From the NCBI RefSeq assembly GCF_013426205.1, contig NC_089427.1, positions 124,001 to 188,000 of the forward strand: 64,000 nucleotides of DNA, written 5' to 3'. This document shows positions 1-10,293 of the stretch, piece after piece; position 1 is the first letter of the stretch; every line of letters begins with the position of its first letter. A program made the position numbers and the translations under genes. This DNA is from Metarhizium brunneum. Lineage: Eukaryota; Ascomycota; Sordariomycetes; Hypocreales; Clavicipitaceae. Under the pieces are notes generated by a model. That model saw nothing but the letters and a program-made list of their open reading frames with translations. It did not search any database and was not told the DNA's origin.

Positions 1-86
1 GGGTTCTAGTTTCATTGTTCCATTATTGCTAAGTTCCGTTTAGATATCCTTTTTATTTTAGAACGTATTTCTCTATAAACAGGATC

Positions 87-698
87 TCAATGTTTTGCAG
101 CTTCCATCATGTCGTTAATTTGATCAGGATCCATTATTTGGCCCGTTTTCTTATCAATAAACTTGAGGGCTTTTTTTTCGCATGACCAACTAAATTCATC
201 CCACGCGTCGCACCAAGATTCCAAACCATCCTCAACAACTACCTGATATTCCGCGACGTTTGGGAATTTCTCTAGGTCCTTGGACTCTGTCCAAAACCAG
301 AACTCACTGTTCTCACGATGTAATCTAAGTCGACGAATAGCAAAGCTGATGTGATGAATAGTCTCAAGATAACCGAGACCAATATCAATCATATCTGTGT
401 CGTAATGTATCCACGTATAACGCCCTTGACGCTGGTGTGCAGTAGAATCAGAATAAAAGACCTTTTGGTAAATGTTTTGTTGACGGGCTTCCTGGCAGGT
501 ATGTAGCATTGCAGGTGGGAGTACAGGCACGTATGGATCCTTCACCTCTTCTTCTGGATCTGCGGAGTAAAGGAATCCTCTTGGGAGCCTCGAACCAGAT
601 ATAGCTCGCACATCGACTATACGGGGCTCAACTGCTAATGCCCATATTATGGCTCGGATCTCGTGCGGCAGGCGAGGGAATGGATGGAAGGTAGCCAT
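87..698 (-). CDS. 2EXR domain protein (203 aa)
   Basis: A single-exon gene with an ATG start. The N-terminus reads FHPFPRLPHEIRAIIW (residues about 4-19), the signature of the fungal 2EXR domain, whose members are abundant in Pezizomycotina and have no settled biochemical role. The length of about 200 aa is within the range of the family. There is no signal peptide or membrane segment, so it is probably intracellular. The 5' part of this gene and its upstream region were duplicated: a decayed copy lies near 9563-9845. The family call is firm; the function is unknown. Confidence 0.8.
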   Translation of the reverse strand: MATFHPFPRLPHEIRAIIWALAVEPRIVDVRAISGSRLPRGFLYSADPEEEVKDPYVPVLPPAMLHTCQEARQQNIYQKVFYSDSTAHQRQGRYTWIHYDTDMIDIGLGYLETIHHISFAIRRLRLHRENSEFWFWTESKDLEKFPNVAEYQVVVEDGLESWCDAWDEFSWSCEKKALKFIDKKTGQIMDPDQINDMMEAAKH

Positions 699-1245
699 GC
701 TCTAATCGGATATTATTGTCGGTTTCGCTTCGACGAGAAACATCAAAAAACAGGCCTTTCATGTGGAGCTGAGAAGAGGAGAGGGTCTCCGCCGCAAGAG
801 TGGATCTGCAGCCTGATGAAAACGGAGAGTAAGAGATTTTACCGGGTGGAGATGAGTGTTCAATATTGGCTGCTGCATGGAACAAGGCCCGGTATTTATA
901 AAATTCCAAGCAAGGACATGTCACACGAGTCCTGCAGATGTCGCCACTTGCGAAACTGAGCTCAACTTTGATGCTTCAGTATAGAAGCCTTACTTGTTGA
1001 CCTGTCCTCGAAAATTGCCTGCTCCAAAAGAGCCTGGTTACTCCGCAAATGGATCCCTGAACTGCTTGTGCTCCATTCACGGAAATTGCGCGATGAACAG
1101 AAATTTTTTTTATTCGGTCATCTCTGCAGAACTATACAGGCCGTCGCAGAGTAGTGTAGGGGCCAAAAAAGCCGGCTTTCCCACGTGTTTATACTAGTTG
1201 TTCAATAGTTTTTTCTTTCCTTTAACATTTTCCACCTAACAACAA
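413..1245. repeat. Segmental duplication, copy 1 (intact copy)
   Basis: This segment covers the 5' part of the 2EXR gene and the intergenic DNA up to the LysM-WSC gene. It aligns in the same orientation with 9563-10283. Shared landmarks include GCAGGTGGGA, CAGGCCTT.TATGTGGAGCTG-like runs, AAAGCCGGCTT and TTCACCTAAC-like ends. Copy 1 keeps an open 2EXR frame, and copy 2 does not. Boundaries were estimated by eye and may be off by tens of bases. Confidence 0.75.
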
Positions 1246-1354
1246 ACTGAACTCTTTAAATCTTCTCTCCTCTATTACCACGTATTTTTACTATTGATGC
1301 TCCGTACTTGAGATATTATTATTGTTTTCTCCGCCCGCAATCTGAATTTACGCC

Positions 1355-2170
1355 ATGAGGCCTGCCTTGGTTCTCAAGTTCGCGACTTTAGTCGCTGGTG
1401 ACGTGCTCCCTCAGCTGGGATGGGACCCCGAAACGGTGAAAAGCTGCGCTGGATGGTATGATAACGCTGGAGATGTTACTTGCGAATACGTCAGACAACT
1501 ATTTGGTATTCCGGCTGAGATGTTTACACAATGGAACCCTTCAATCAACCTTGACTGTAAACCATGGAGGATCCAATCCTACTGTATTATAACTCAGGAA
1601 AGGGTAGATGAGTACGAAAGAACACATGGTACTTCCACCGCGACTTCTACCTCCACTACAAAGTCTATTACCACCAGAACCTCAACTACAAGCACCCTTG
1701 GCCCTTCGCCTACAAAGTGGACAGAGCTTGGCTGCTACAATCAGGGCATCCCATCTATCTTAGAGGAACGTATAACTACTGAAGGGGGTGACGACACTCT
1801 CACCATCCCGAAGTGTCAAGACATCTGCTACCATTTAAGCTTTTACTTTGCCGCTTTGAAAAGTGGTAATGAATGTTGGTGTAGCAGCTACATTGGCGGC
1901 GAGTATGCGAAGAACGCAGCTGAGTGTAACCGGCCTTGTGCTGGCGATAAAACAACTATCTGCGGTGGAAAAGACCGATTTAACATCTTTGAGGCCAAAA
2001 TACCAGAGCCGTGGGAATCTATGCGCAAGTCGACTCTGTCCAGCCCAGCTCCCACAGAACAGTTTGTTGCCGAAACTACCGAGCCCAGCTCAACGATCAA
2101 AGAAATGCCACCGGCCCCTAGAACGACTCAATCCACCTCAGGCGGCAGCAGAAATATTGGGATATTTTAG
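1355..2170 (+). CDS. Secreted LysM-WSC domain protein (271 aa)
   Basis: A single-exon gene. A hydrophobic N-terminus (ALVLKFATLVAG) suggests secretion. Residues about 30-90 form a LysM-like module (SCAGWYDNAGDVTCEYV, QWNPSI, SYCIIT) of the fungal cysteine-containing type. A Ser/Thr-rich linker follows at about 92-125. Residues about 127-215 form a WSC domain (WTELGCYNQG, CQDICYH, CWCSSYIGG, CNRPCAGD, CGGKDRFNIF). The tail is Ser/Thr/Pro-rich. Both modules bind glycans (chitin or beta-glucan), so a role at the fungal wall or in masking chitin fragments is inferred. I see no GPI signal or clear C-terminal membrane segment, unlike WSC stress sensors. The upstream region is duplicated elsewhere in the window. 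Confidence 0.85.
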   Translation: MRPALVLKFATLVAGDVLPQLGWDPETVKSCAGWYDNAGDVTCEYVRQLFGIPAEMFTQWNPSINLDCKPWRIQSYCIITQERVDEYERTHGTSTATSTSTTKSITTRTSTTSTLGPSPTKWTELGCYNQGIPSILEERITTEGGDDTLTIPKCQDICYHLSFYFAALKSGNECWCSSYIGGEYAKNAAECNRPCAGDKTTICGGKDRFNIFEAKIPEPWESMRKSTLSSPAPTEQFVAETTEPSSTIKEMPPAPRTTQSTSGGSRNIGIF

Positions 2171-3448
2171 AATAACTCACTTTTTAGAGTTGAAATATTT
2201 TCGCTTAATTTAAGGGCTAGGTCGTCCGTGTGGACAAGACAGAAAAGAGCAATTATTTAGGAACAAGAAATAATATCAGCTTTATATTAGACTATGAATT
2301 CAAAGAATAATGTTATCTACATTAACTCGGAGAGAGAAAAGTATAATTTTTATAGAAATCTTTCTGAATAGCATATTTTTATACATCCTGTAGAAGTAAT
2401 AAATCTTTTGCCGCTTTCTGCTTCTAGTATTAAGTAATTAGGGCCAGCTCCAACTAAGCCAGAGGGCAAGAATGTAAATGCCTACAAGGAATTATCCTAG
2501 CAGCTAGAATATAAGATATTTCTTTCAACAAAAGTCAGAATCGACACCGTTATTATTCCCCCTAATAAACCTTTGAAAGGACCACATTGCTATACGTCCC
2601 CACGCATTTAGAATAGTGACAGATAAATCTCCAGACAAGATACTTGCATGCAAATTACTAGTAATCTCTTAGCGTTTATGCCTTGTAGGTGTCTAAGGGG
2701 TTCCCGCTGGCAAGGTAGCACACTTCCAGAGGGGCCAGAAAAAGAAGAAGAAAATATTGAAGGTATTACCCGCTTGTGTAGGCAATCGGGGCCTGTTATT
2801 ACCTGTTTTCTATTTTATTATCAAATTCTCTATTATTTATAAAAAATTATTAGCTGTGCTTAGTCTTCTATAATTCGCGCGATTGAGAAGCTATCTTGGC
2901 CGTACCTTGGCAGAAAATGGCCTGATTTGTGGATCTCTTCGACGTAATAAAAGGAATATTAATATCCAGGCCGGACTCGAAAAAGTCTTTTGCGTTGACC
3001 AGTTACTGGATAAGAGCAAGCGGGCACGGTACTATGTAACCTGAACGGTAGTGGGCATATTTAACGCAATTAATATAGTAATACTAGAAAGCCGCGTCTG
3101 CAATGAAACCCCATGATATATGGTAAGGAATACAGCTATAACTCGCTTGGTTCATTTTAATGACTAGAAGCATTATGCGGATACAGAGCTAACCATGGAC
3201 TCGCCCACTAAGTCACTAGCTTTGTTGCACAACTATGTAAGATGAGGATTTCTGAAGGATCGCGGCCACTTCAAAGAAAACCCAGCAAGCCGGTAAAATA
3301 TCATTAATTGTGGAACCAGCTTTTTGTGTTTTGCCGAGATCATTGCTCTACTTACTATTCTTTAGGTTTATTAAATATGTACTCTATAGCGTCTCTCTAT
3401 GTCAAAACCATCGTCAAATTTGTCGCGTAGTTGCGAGTTGCTTCCAAT
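2171..3448. other. Gene-poor intergenic region
   Basis: An AT-rich spacer between two LysM genes. Only short open frames are present, none with recognisable motifs or coding character. The last part must hold the promoter of the three-LysM gene. I see no repeat or RNA gene. Confidence 0.5.
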
Positions 3449-4721
3449 ATGCTTATATTTGCAGTCGCCGCACTCGCCGTGACGGGCCTTTCCAACACAC
3501 TGGCAGGGGGCTCAGACCAACAAGCCGGCTTGCTAGCTCGTGCAAGCAGTCCAAGATTCCCATTTGACGAGAATACATCTCAGTACTGCACCTTTTGGTA
3601 TGAAAATGATGGATCTATGCCATGTACAGAGGCCCTCGATCTTTTCAGTGTGTCTTTAGAAGACTTTGTCCGATGGGTGGGTGGTAATGGCATTTTTAGA
3701 CTCTGGGTTGGATCACTGAAACAATTACACGCACTAGAATCCTTCGGTAACCTCTACATGCGACAACTTCCTCGAGTCTCGTTCTTTCTGTATGGAGGCT
3801 AGTGGTGAACCTGTTATCACTACTACGTCCACTTCTACCGAGCCCACGACAACTACGAAACCATTTAACGGTAAGTTGGAAAACTCTCTCCATTCCTCTG
3901 GCTGGATGCATATTTATGATGAACCAACAGGCATTCAAACTCCCAGTCCAACCCAGCCAGATATAATCGACAGCTGTAATAAATTCTACTGGGTGAACAA
4001 CGGCGAGAGCTGCGAGAACGTCGCTTCCAAGAACGGCATTCCACTGCAAGATTTCTTAGCCTGGAACCCTAAAGCCGGCAATCAATGCTACGGCCTCTGG
4101 GCTAATGCCTACTCGTGCGTTTCCATTATTGGTTATATCCCACCCACACCCTCTGAGCCTACAAACGGCGTAGAGACACCCACGCCGATACAGCCCGGCA
4201 TGGTTGCCGACTGTAATAAGTTCTATTACATTAAATCGGGAGACTCGTGTGGCAGTATTGCCTCTAATAGCGGTATCTCAGTCTCTGACCTTATTAATTG
4301 GAATCCCGGGGCTGGTAAGCAATGTACCAGTCTATGGGCCAATACATATGCCTGTATAGGCACGCTTCCAGCATTCCGTATTAAGACACGATACCATATT
4401 GATTGCACAGGCGACGTTTATAATGACGTTTTAGTCAGGGGTGGCATGTGTATAAATACTGGATGTTCTGTTGGATCCCTTGAGATCGCGGCCGAGGGAT
4501 ACTGCCCAGATGGCCAGGTTCAGATTAGCTACTGGGAACAACCAAACTGCGTTGGTAAGTGGTTTGGGTATGGGTATACTAAGCGGGGGCAGTGTCGCGG
4601 TGTCTGGACTGATGGATGGAAGTTCAAGTCGTTATTTCTACGGTGCGCCAAGGAGGAAGATGATTGCGTTAGCCAGGGGACCTGCTCATACGATCCAGAG
4701 CCTGATACATCTCTTTGTTAG
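3449..4721 (+). CDS. Secreted protein with three LysM domains and a Cys-rich tail
   Basis: My model is join(3449..3676, 3738..3870, 3931..4721), 383 aa. The upstream TTG codon at 3431 is not used; ATG 3449 opens a signal peptide (MLIFAVAALAVTGLSN). Intron 1 (61 bp, GTGGGT...CACTAG) rejoins the first LysM: FVRW joins NPSVTSTC. Intron 2 (60 bp, GTAAGT...CAACAG) is a multiple of three without stops, so it could be read through. LysM 1 has YCTFWYEND, LysM 2 CNKFYWVNNGESC..WNPKAG, LysM 3 CNKFYYIKSGDSC..WNPGAG. The last 130 or so residues form a separate Cys- and aromatic-rich domain that I do not recognise. Secreted LysM proteins bind chitin and often shield hyphae or dampen host recognition. That role is family knowledge, not shown here. 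Confidence 0.85.
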
Positions 4722-4763
4722 ACATGTAAATGCCGCAGCGGCTTTTGCCAACGTTGAATAAAC

Positions 4764-4789
4764 ATACTGCTGCCTGCAGGCAGCAGTAT
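4764..4789. repeat. Perfect 26-bp palindrome in the 3' UTR
   Basis: A perfect inverted repeat centred on CTGCAG (positions 4774-4779), starting ATACTGCTGCC. It lies 43 bp after the stop codon of the three-LysM gene and just after an AATAAA-like string near 4756. It would form a stable hairpin in the transcript. Its function is unknown. Confidence 0.85.
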
Positions 4790-4922
4790 AACAAGTGCCG
4801 TTGCCTTGAATGATTGACTTACTCTTGACTAACTACTCATCAACGACATTGCTACTAATTTCATCGTAACTCCGACATGGAAAGTTCATAATTTGCTTCT
4901 TATTTTTAATAGAATTTGTTTA

Positions 4923-5837
4923 CTACACTACTTTATTGGGCTCCGATGCCGCTTCATCAGCTAGCTCTTGCACGCTTCGGAACTTCAAGTCGGGGAAAAA
5001 CTTTGCGCGGTGGCGCTCGACCTTGCTCCAGGGAAATCGAACACCTGCGCCGTGCCCCCAAAGCTCCAGAATGGCAGCTCCATAGCTTTCCAGGCTCTCC
5101 TGTGCTATGTATTGCTTGATAGTCTGAGAGAGAGACTTATTCTGAAATGCATACTCTGGGTCTCGGCTTTGAATGAACCGGCCCAACTCCATCCAAGTCA
5201 TTTGCGCGCCTGAAATAAAGGTAAACTCCTCCCAGTCTTCCCTGTTATGCTCGATAAGTCGGACAGTAGCGCGAGCTGTGTCTCTGGCGGAAGTAAAGTT
5301 GACTAGTTGGGTTCCATCGCCGTAAATAGTAAAAGTTTTTCTGTCGTAATTCTGCGGCCACATGTCGCCTAGGCTGCTCATGAAACGCTGTTTCTCTGGT
5401 ACGATGTAGTCGACGTACCAACCGGGACTGATCGATGACCAACTCACGTCCTGTTGACTTCTAAGTGCGCTGAGAACAAGACGAATCTCATCGGCCACGC
5501 CTAACGGTTCGTCAGGGAAATCCTCGAGGTTGCCGGCCCATGTGGCTGGAATTAAGCGTTTGCATGTGGCAGAATGTTGACAAGCCCGCAAGATGGCCAG
5601 GTGGACTGCCACATAGTCAGGCACTCCGACTCTCAGCGTACACACAACTGCGTCGCAATCGGCCAGCGCGGCGGTGAGATCCGTTTCACTGTAGTCGGTG
5701 ATATGTTGGGAAATTTCAAGATCCTCGAGATACGTCTTGGGAGTTCGGGAAACAGCTAGTACTTCATGTCCGCTCTTTTGAAGTTCTTCAACAAAGTACC
5801 TAGCGAGATCGCCAACGGCAACAATAGCGACTTTCAT
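4923..5837 (-). CDS. NmrA-like / isoflavone-reductase-type NAD(P)-binding protein (304 aa)
   Basis: A single-exon gene. It opens with a Rossmann fold (MKVAIVAVGDLARYFVEEL, a GxxDLAR variant of the nucleotide-binding loop), followed by a typical NmrA-type core (CDAVVCTLRVG, CKRLIPATWAGN, SARDTARATVRLIEH). The C-terminus SVQELADEAAS closely matches that of the divergent neighbour at 6904-7827, so the two are paralogues. Proteins of this family are NADPH reductases or redox sensors with many substrates; none can be inferred here. The glycine pattern (AVGDLA) is less canonical than in the neighbour (GSGDLA). Confidence 0.85.
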   Translation of the reverse strand: MKVAIVAVGDLARYFVEELQKSGHEVLAVSRTPKTYLEDLEISQHITDYSETDLTAALADCDAVVCTLRVGVPDYVAVHLAILRACQHSATCKRLIPATWAGNLEDFPDEPLGVADEIRLVLSALRSQQDVSWSSISPGWYVDYIVPEKQRFMSSLGDMWPQNYDRKTFTIYGDGTQLVNFTSARDTARATVRLIEHNREDWEEFTFISGAQMTWMELGRFIQSRDPEYAFQNKSLSQTIKQYIAQESLESYGAAILELWGHGAGVRFPWSKVERHRAKFFPDLKFRSVQELADEAASEPNKVV

Positions 5838-6903
5838 GGTGGTTACCTGGGTGGCACAATTATGCCGTGCGAATACGTTACTATTTCCTGTCTCGCTTAG
5901 AGCAGAGTAAAAGTAATATGAAGTAGCAAGATATTTATGACCGAAGCTTGATCGACGGGGATTCCAATCGTTCGAGCTCTAGACGCGTCGATGCTATCAT
6001 CGTCGGAGTTCGATGATCCAGTTTTGCGGAGTTCAGTAATGAGGGATTTATAATCAAAGTCGAGGTCCTTCTCCCAAGGTGCCTCTTGGATCTGAATCAA
6101 ACTCATAGTAGCTATGTGGCCGAAATAGTGTGCAGAACTGGTGTTGTTGCACGCTTCAGTAGTCCAACAAGCGAAGACCACGGACTTACCCAGCGGACCA
6201 GACGCCACTCCTGTAGACCACAGATTGCGCCCAAGCATTTCTGAATGCAAGTTAGGCTTGACTATAGTGGCTAAGCTTGATAGCTGCTGGACAGTTCAGC
6301 TAAAGTCTAAAACCCGTCCATTATTCAACGACATATTTGATCGTATTGATTGAGCTTAATGGATCAAGACGTGAAGCAGGATAAAAAACAACTGCAGGCA
6401 AAATTTGCGCACCATGACTCCAAAAAATCCATTATTGTGCAGTGCCACTTCTTGAGCAGCCAGGCGAACAGACCACTACAACTGGAAGTGATGACCACGG
6501 GTTCGGAGCCTTGGGGTCTGTCACGCAAATCCGGAAGCTAGTCGACGGGTTGGTGGATTCTGTATCGGAGCGGAGTAAGGGGCCCGAAAAACCCGCGGAG
6601 CCGATCTCCGCTCGAGGATGACACATTGGATGTCAGATTAGTAATTCAGGCTTTCACTTCCTTCTGCTGCATCCAGCATACTCGGGCCAAAGCTGATGGC
6701 CTGCCGTTGCCTCTGCAGGTAAATGCGTCTCTTTATCCATGGATTATAAGCATTCGTACCGTACAGGTTCTACGCCTGCAGGAAGTAGCTCCTGGAGTAT
6801 ATAAAGCTCAATACGTCCATCGATAGAATAGAGCCTCATACAGCCCGCATCCACTGTTCTTCCCTTCCTTATCTTACAAGCCTACACTTTTCAGCCAAAC
6901 ATC
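5838..6903. other. Shared intergenic region of the divergent reductase pair
   Basis: About 1.07 kb separates the two divergent start codons and must hold both promoters. A 117-codon frame on the minus strand at 5897-6250 has no recognisable motif and no support as a gene. Otherwise I see only the TATA-like site reported separately. Confidence 0.5.
6797..6806 (+). promoter_or_regulatory. TATA-like element of the second NmrA-like gene
   Basis: GTATATAAAG lies about 100 bp before the ATG at 6904. It is followed by a pyrimidine-rich stretch (TTCTTCCCTTCCTTATC), the usual layout of a strong fungal promoter and start site. Confidence 0.5.
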
Positions 6904-7827
6904 ATGAGCATTGCTATTGCTGGCTCAGGCGATCTTGCCCGCTACCTCGTAGAGGAGCTTCGCCGAGCAGGTCAACCCGTGGTCATCCTTTGTCGTACAA
7001 AGAAAAGCCATTTTGAGCTTCCGGGAGTCACTCAGAAAGAAGTAGACTTCAAGTCTGTTGATTCCTTGAAGAGTGCCCTGGATGGTTCTGTGGCCTTGAT
7101 CTCAGTGATTCTCGACTACACCATGGCTTATACGGAAAGCCACATGAACCTGATAGCAGCTTGCCGTCAGACTTCGACTTGCCGACGCTTCATCCCAGCC
7201 GAGTACGGAACAGACACCGCAGATTATCCGGACCAACCAGGATTCGAGTATGCCAATCACGAGCCGGTACGCCAGGCACTACGCGAACAAAACGTCTTGG
7301 AGTGGACATTGGTATGCTGTGGTTGGTTGGCCGATTACGTGCTGCCGGTAAAGAACCGCTACATCAAAGATATCGGTGACTCGGCTCCATTCAACTTGTC
7401 AAGCAAGCGAATCGTTATTCCTGGAACTGGTAAAGAGCTGCTCGACGTCACCTCCGCACGAGATCTCTGCAAGGCGCTTGTTGCATTGACGAAAGCTCCG
7501 GCAGGAAGCTGGGAGCGATACACTTATGTCTCTGGCGAGAAAACTACTCTGGGACGCATGTCACAGCAAGTACAAGCAAAATATTCAACCCTCGAGTTTA
7601 CTACTAAACACATCAGCCTCAACCAGCTTGTTAATGCTGTACGTGAGGCAAAGACGCAGGAGGAACGCATTGAAGCCGAGTACGGCATCGTCACTCTGAG
7701 CAGCAATGGTGGTTTTGATCCGGCCTTTGTCCAAAAGCAGCGAGGAACGTACTTCAAAGATGTTCGGTTCCGGTCGGTTCAGGAGTTGCTGGACGAGGTG
7801 GACAAGCATCCGGACTCTATCATCTAA
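6904..7827 (+). CDS. NmrA-like / isoflavone-reductase-type protein (307 aa)
   Basis: A single-exon gene. The N-terminal loop MSIAIAGSGDLARYLVEEL is a good Rossmann nucleotide-binding site. CRRFIPAEYGTDTADYP and SARDLCKALVAL are typical of fungal NmrA/isoflavone-reductase-like proteins. It is a paralogue of the minus-strand gene at 4923-5837, sharing the GDLARY.VEEL start and the FRSVQELLDEV end. It is probably a soluble NADPH-dependent reductase; the substrate is unknown. A TATA-like box sits at a good distance upstream. The divergent arrangement suggests an old inverted duplication and possible co-regulation. Confidence 0.87.
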   Translation: MSIAIAGSGDLARYLVEELRRAGQPVVILCRTKKSHFELPGVTQKEVDFKSVDSLKSALDGSVALISVILDYTMAYTESHMNLIAACRQTSTCRRFIPAEYGTDTADYPDQPGFEYANHEPVRQALREQNVLEWTLVCCGWLADYVLPVKNRYIKDIGDSAPFNLSSKRIVIPGTGKELLDVTSARDLCKALVALTKAPAGSWERYTYVSGEKTTLGRMSQQVQAKYSTLEFTTKHISLNQLVNAVREAKTQEERIEAEYGIVTLSSNGGFDPAFVQKQRGTYFKDVRFRSVQELLDEVDKHPDSII

Positions 7828-8329
7828 TCCGGACAGGGTAGCAGGCATGATTTAGTGGAGATGTTGTCCTCACAGAAGACGGAAATGGTCCTTTTCAATA
7901 AACGCAATGCTTAAATTTGGGTGGGTTCTATGCCTGTTAACTATCTACTGTCTACTACACTGCCTTTCGGCAGCGGCAACTATAGAAGCTGAGATGTCAA
8001 AGAATATATATAAACTATGTTAGCAGTTGGTAAACAGCCAACTACTTCAATATCGGCATATGTTAGCTGCAGAATATCAAGGAATGTGCAAGTTCTACTA
8101 CATGGTAGGCAATTGTAACGTAGGCCATTTAACGTACAACCGCCGTCTTAAATTTGCGCGTATTCAAGTAGGCTACATGTTTTTTTATAACTGCTCGGTC
8201 AAGCGCCGTATCTATAGATATTCCGTTTTGGAAGTTAAGCCTATGTATTTTTTATCGGATAACACACGTCGATAAACATCTTGCTATAAAAGTAGTAAGT
8301 GGCAACAGTAATCCTTATGTTTCTGCCTC
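7828..8329. other. Intergenic region
   Basis: About 500 bp between the reductase gene and the megasynthase relic. It contains a small GC hairpin (CTGCCTTTCGGCAG near 7961) and otherwise nothing I can support. Confidence 0.4.
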
Positions 8330-9470
8330 ATGGCAACGTTGCTCTTGCTGTTATGATAAAACAACTTGCGCACCAACATCCGCGAACACTGATCGCCGGG
8401 GCGGCAGCTGGTTCTGGCGGCAATACAGGTGCAGTCCTAGAGGCGCTTGGGAACCGATACGCGTCCTACACATATACGGACATATCTACCAGCTTCTTCG
8501 AAAACGCCCGCACCGTGTTCAGTCAGCACGGCAGCAAACTCGCCTCCGAGATGCTCAATGTCGAAGACATCCAACTATGCAAAGGAGCAACTGTGCTCTG
8601 CCTTGGGGATCTGGATAACCCCGTGTTCCGCGACATGCACCCGGGGAGATTCAAGGGATTGCAGAACGTCATGGAGACAGCAGAAGTGGTTGTATGGGTG
8701 ACCTCGGGGGCCAAGGAAGGCTTGGATCCCGATGTCAACATCATTTTTGGACTATCAAGCACGTTGCGGGCTGAGCGTTTGGGTCGCAGGCTTCAATTCC
8801 TCGACACCGACAACCCTTCGTCTATTGACCCGTCCATGCTGGCCAAGATGCTTCTCCGTCTCGTCTTCCTTGACCCATCCAAGACCGACAAACTGCGATT
8901 GACCCAGGAGCCCGACTTGGGCCCAAATCCACGGCCGTGGTGCTCGACGAGCGCCAGGGGGCATTCGGGCTGCATGCAGTTTCCGTTAACAGCGGCGCGG
9001 GAGACAACGCCCTCGCTCTTTCGGACGAAAACAAATCTTTGGTCAAGGTTGCCGGGGACGACGTTTTGCATCGTTGGCACCACAACAAAACTGCCGCCGA
9101 AGACACGGCAGAGCTACACTTTTTCCTAGCAAAGGCACTTGCTGGACATTTGCTCGGCGGATTTATAAAAGGGCTCGCGTGGATTCACAGTGCACCGCAC
9201 GACCTCAGCGAGGCCATTGACGCTGTGGCCCGCGAGCAGGGCGTCGCCGTGTTCCAGAATCCAGACCACGTCCAATATGGCGAGAATTTCGGACGTCATT
9301 TTCATCCATCCCCACGCGTGTCAAGGAGTCTTGCAGGATATACGTCCCCAAATCCCGCAACTGGTGCTCCGGGACTGCCTTTTCCATCATATGCCCTGGG
9401 AAGACTTTGCCGCCGTGTTGGCCCCTAGGATGGTGGGATCTAAAAAAATTTTTCTGTCTCGTGAATAATG
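8330..9470 (+). pseudogene. Relic of a PKS or PKS-NRPS megasynthase
   Basis: Three successive frames carry fragments in family order. From about 8350: a methyltransferase core (GAAAGSGGNTGAVLEALGNR, SYTYTDISTSFFENA), then a post-MT stretch (VLCLGDLDNP, VVWVTSGAKEG, STLRAERLGRRLQFLD). From about 8940 in another frame: LDERQGAFGLHAVSVNSG and FLAKALAGHLLGG. From about 9280 in a third frame: ISDVIFIHPHACQGVLQDI and PWEDFAAVLAPRMVGSKKIF, from a ketoreductase-type region. The KS, AT and DH upstream and everything downstream are missing, and parts of the retained region are deleted. The pattern resembles fungal PKS-NRPS hybrids more than the intact HR-PKS in this window, but that is judgement by eye. 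It cannot make a working enzyme. Confidence 0.75.
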
Positions 9471-9562
9471 CCAACAGTGCCGCAACCGAGATGTCGTCAC
9501 TTCTGGTGGATATGGGGTTCGAATTATGGGCGGTGACAGAGTCCAATCAAGTCTTTGTCCCC

Positions 9563-10283
9563 CGTATGACGCCCTTGAGACTGGTGTGTAGGATCAGAAT
9601 AAAAAACCAGTTGACATTTTGATACATTTTGTGGGCGGGATCCCCAGCAGGTGTGTAGGATTGCAGGTGGGAATACAAGCACGTACATATAGATCCTTCA
9701 CCTCTTCTCCTTTATCTACAAAGTACAAAAATCTTCTTTATACTCACACATCGCTTGTAGGGGAGTCAACTGATAATGCTTATATTATAACTTAAATCCT
9801 ATACGGCAAGCGAGGGAATAGGTGTAATAAGCTAGCGATGTTTAAATCGGATATTAATGTCGCTTTTACTTTACCGAAATATGAACAGACAGGCCTTGTA
9901 TGTGGAGCTGGGTAGAGGAGAGGGTCCTCGTCGTAAGAGTGTATCTGCAGCTTGACGAAAACGGGGGAGGATGCGATGCTACATTACCAGGTGGATATAC
10001 CTGTCAAGTGTTAACCAATCCTCCGAAATTGCCAGGGCCTGTTTTCTCCGCGGATGGATACCTGAACAGCTTGTGTTCTAAATTGCATACGGCGCCAGGC
10101 GTTGTGAACAGACGTGTAAATATATCCACGTATTCGGTTATCCCTACATACAGGATTATGCATGTCTTCGTCAGAGTATTGTGGGGGCCACAAAAGCCGG
10201 CTTGTCTATTAACATGTTTGGGTTCTTAGTTGCGCGACCGCTTTTTTTCTTCCCTTCAACATTCTTTTCACCTAACATTGACA
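9563..10283. repeat. Segmental duplication, copy 2 (RIP-altered, with a broken 2EXR fragment)
   Basis: This is a direct-orientation copy of 413-1245. The minus-strand 2EXR sequence (about 9563-9845) is no longer open. Many differences from copy 1 are C-to-T or G-to-A: CTCGTGCGGCAGG became CCTATACGGCAAG, and CGCTTCGACG became TTACTTTACC. The similarity ends just before the start codon of the small membrane-protein gene at 10294, so this gene acquired the same upstream region that serves the LysM-WSC gene. Confidence 0.75.
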
Positions 10284-10293
10284 GATATTGACA

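Noticed and set aside
3431..3448. Upstream start of the three-LysM protein
   Set aside because: It relies on a TTG codon; ATG 3449 opens the signal peptide directly.
5897..6250. 117-codon minus-strand frame between the two reductases
   Set aside because: No domain, signal or coding pattern, and it occupies the shared promoter region.
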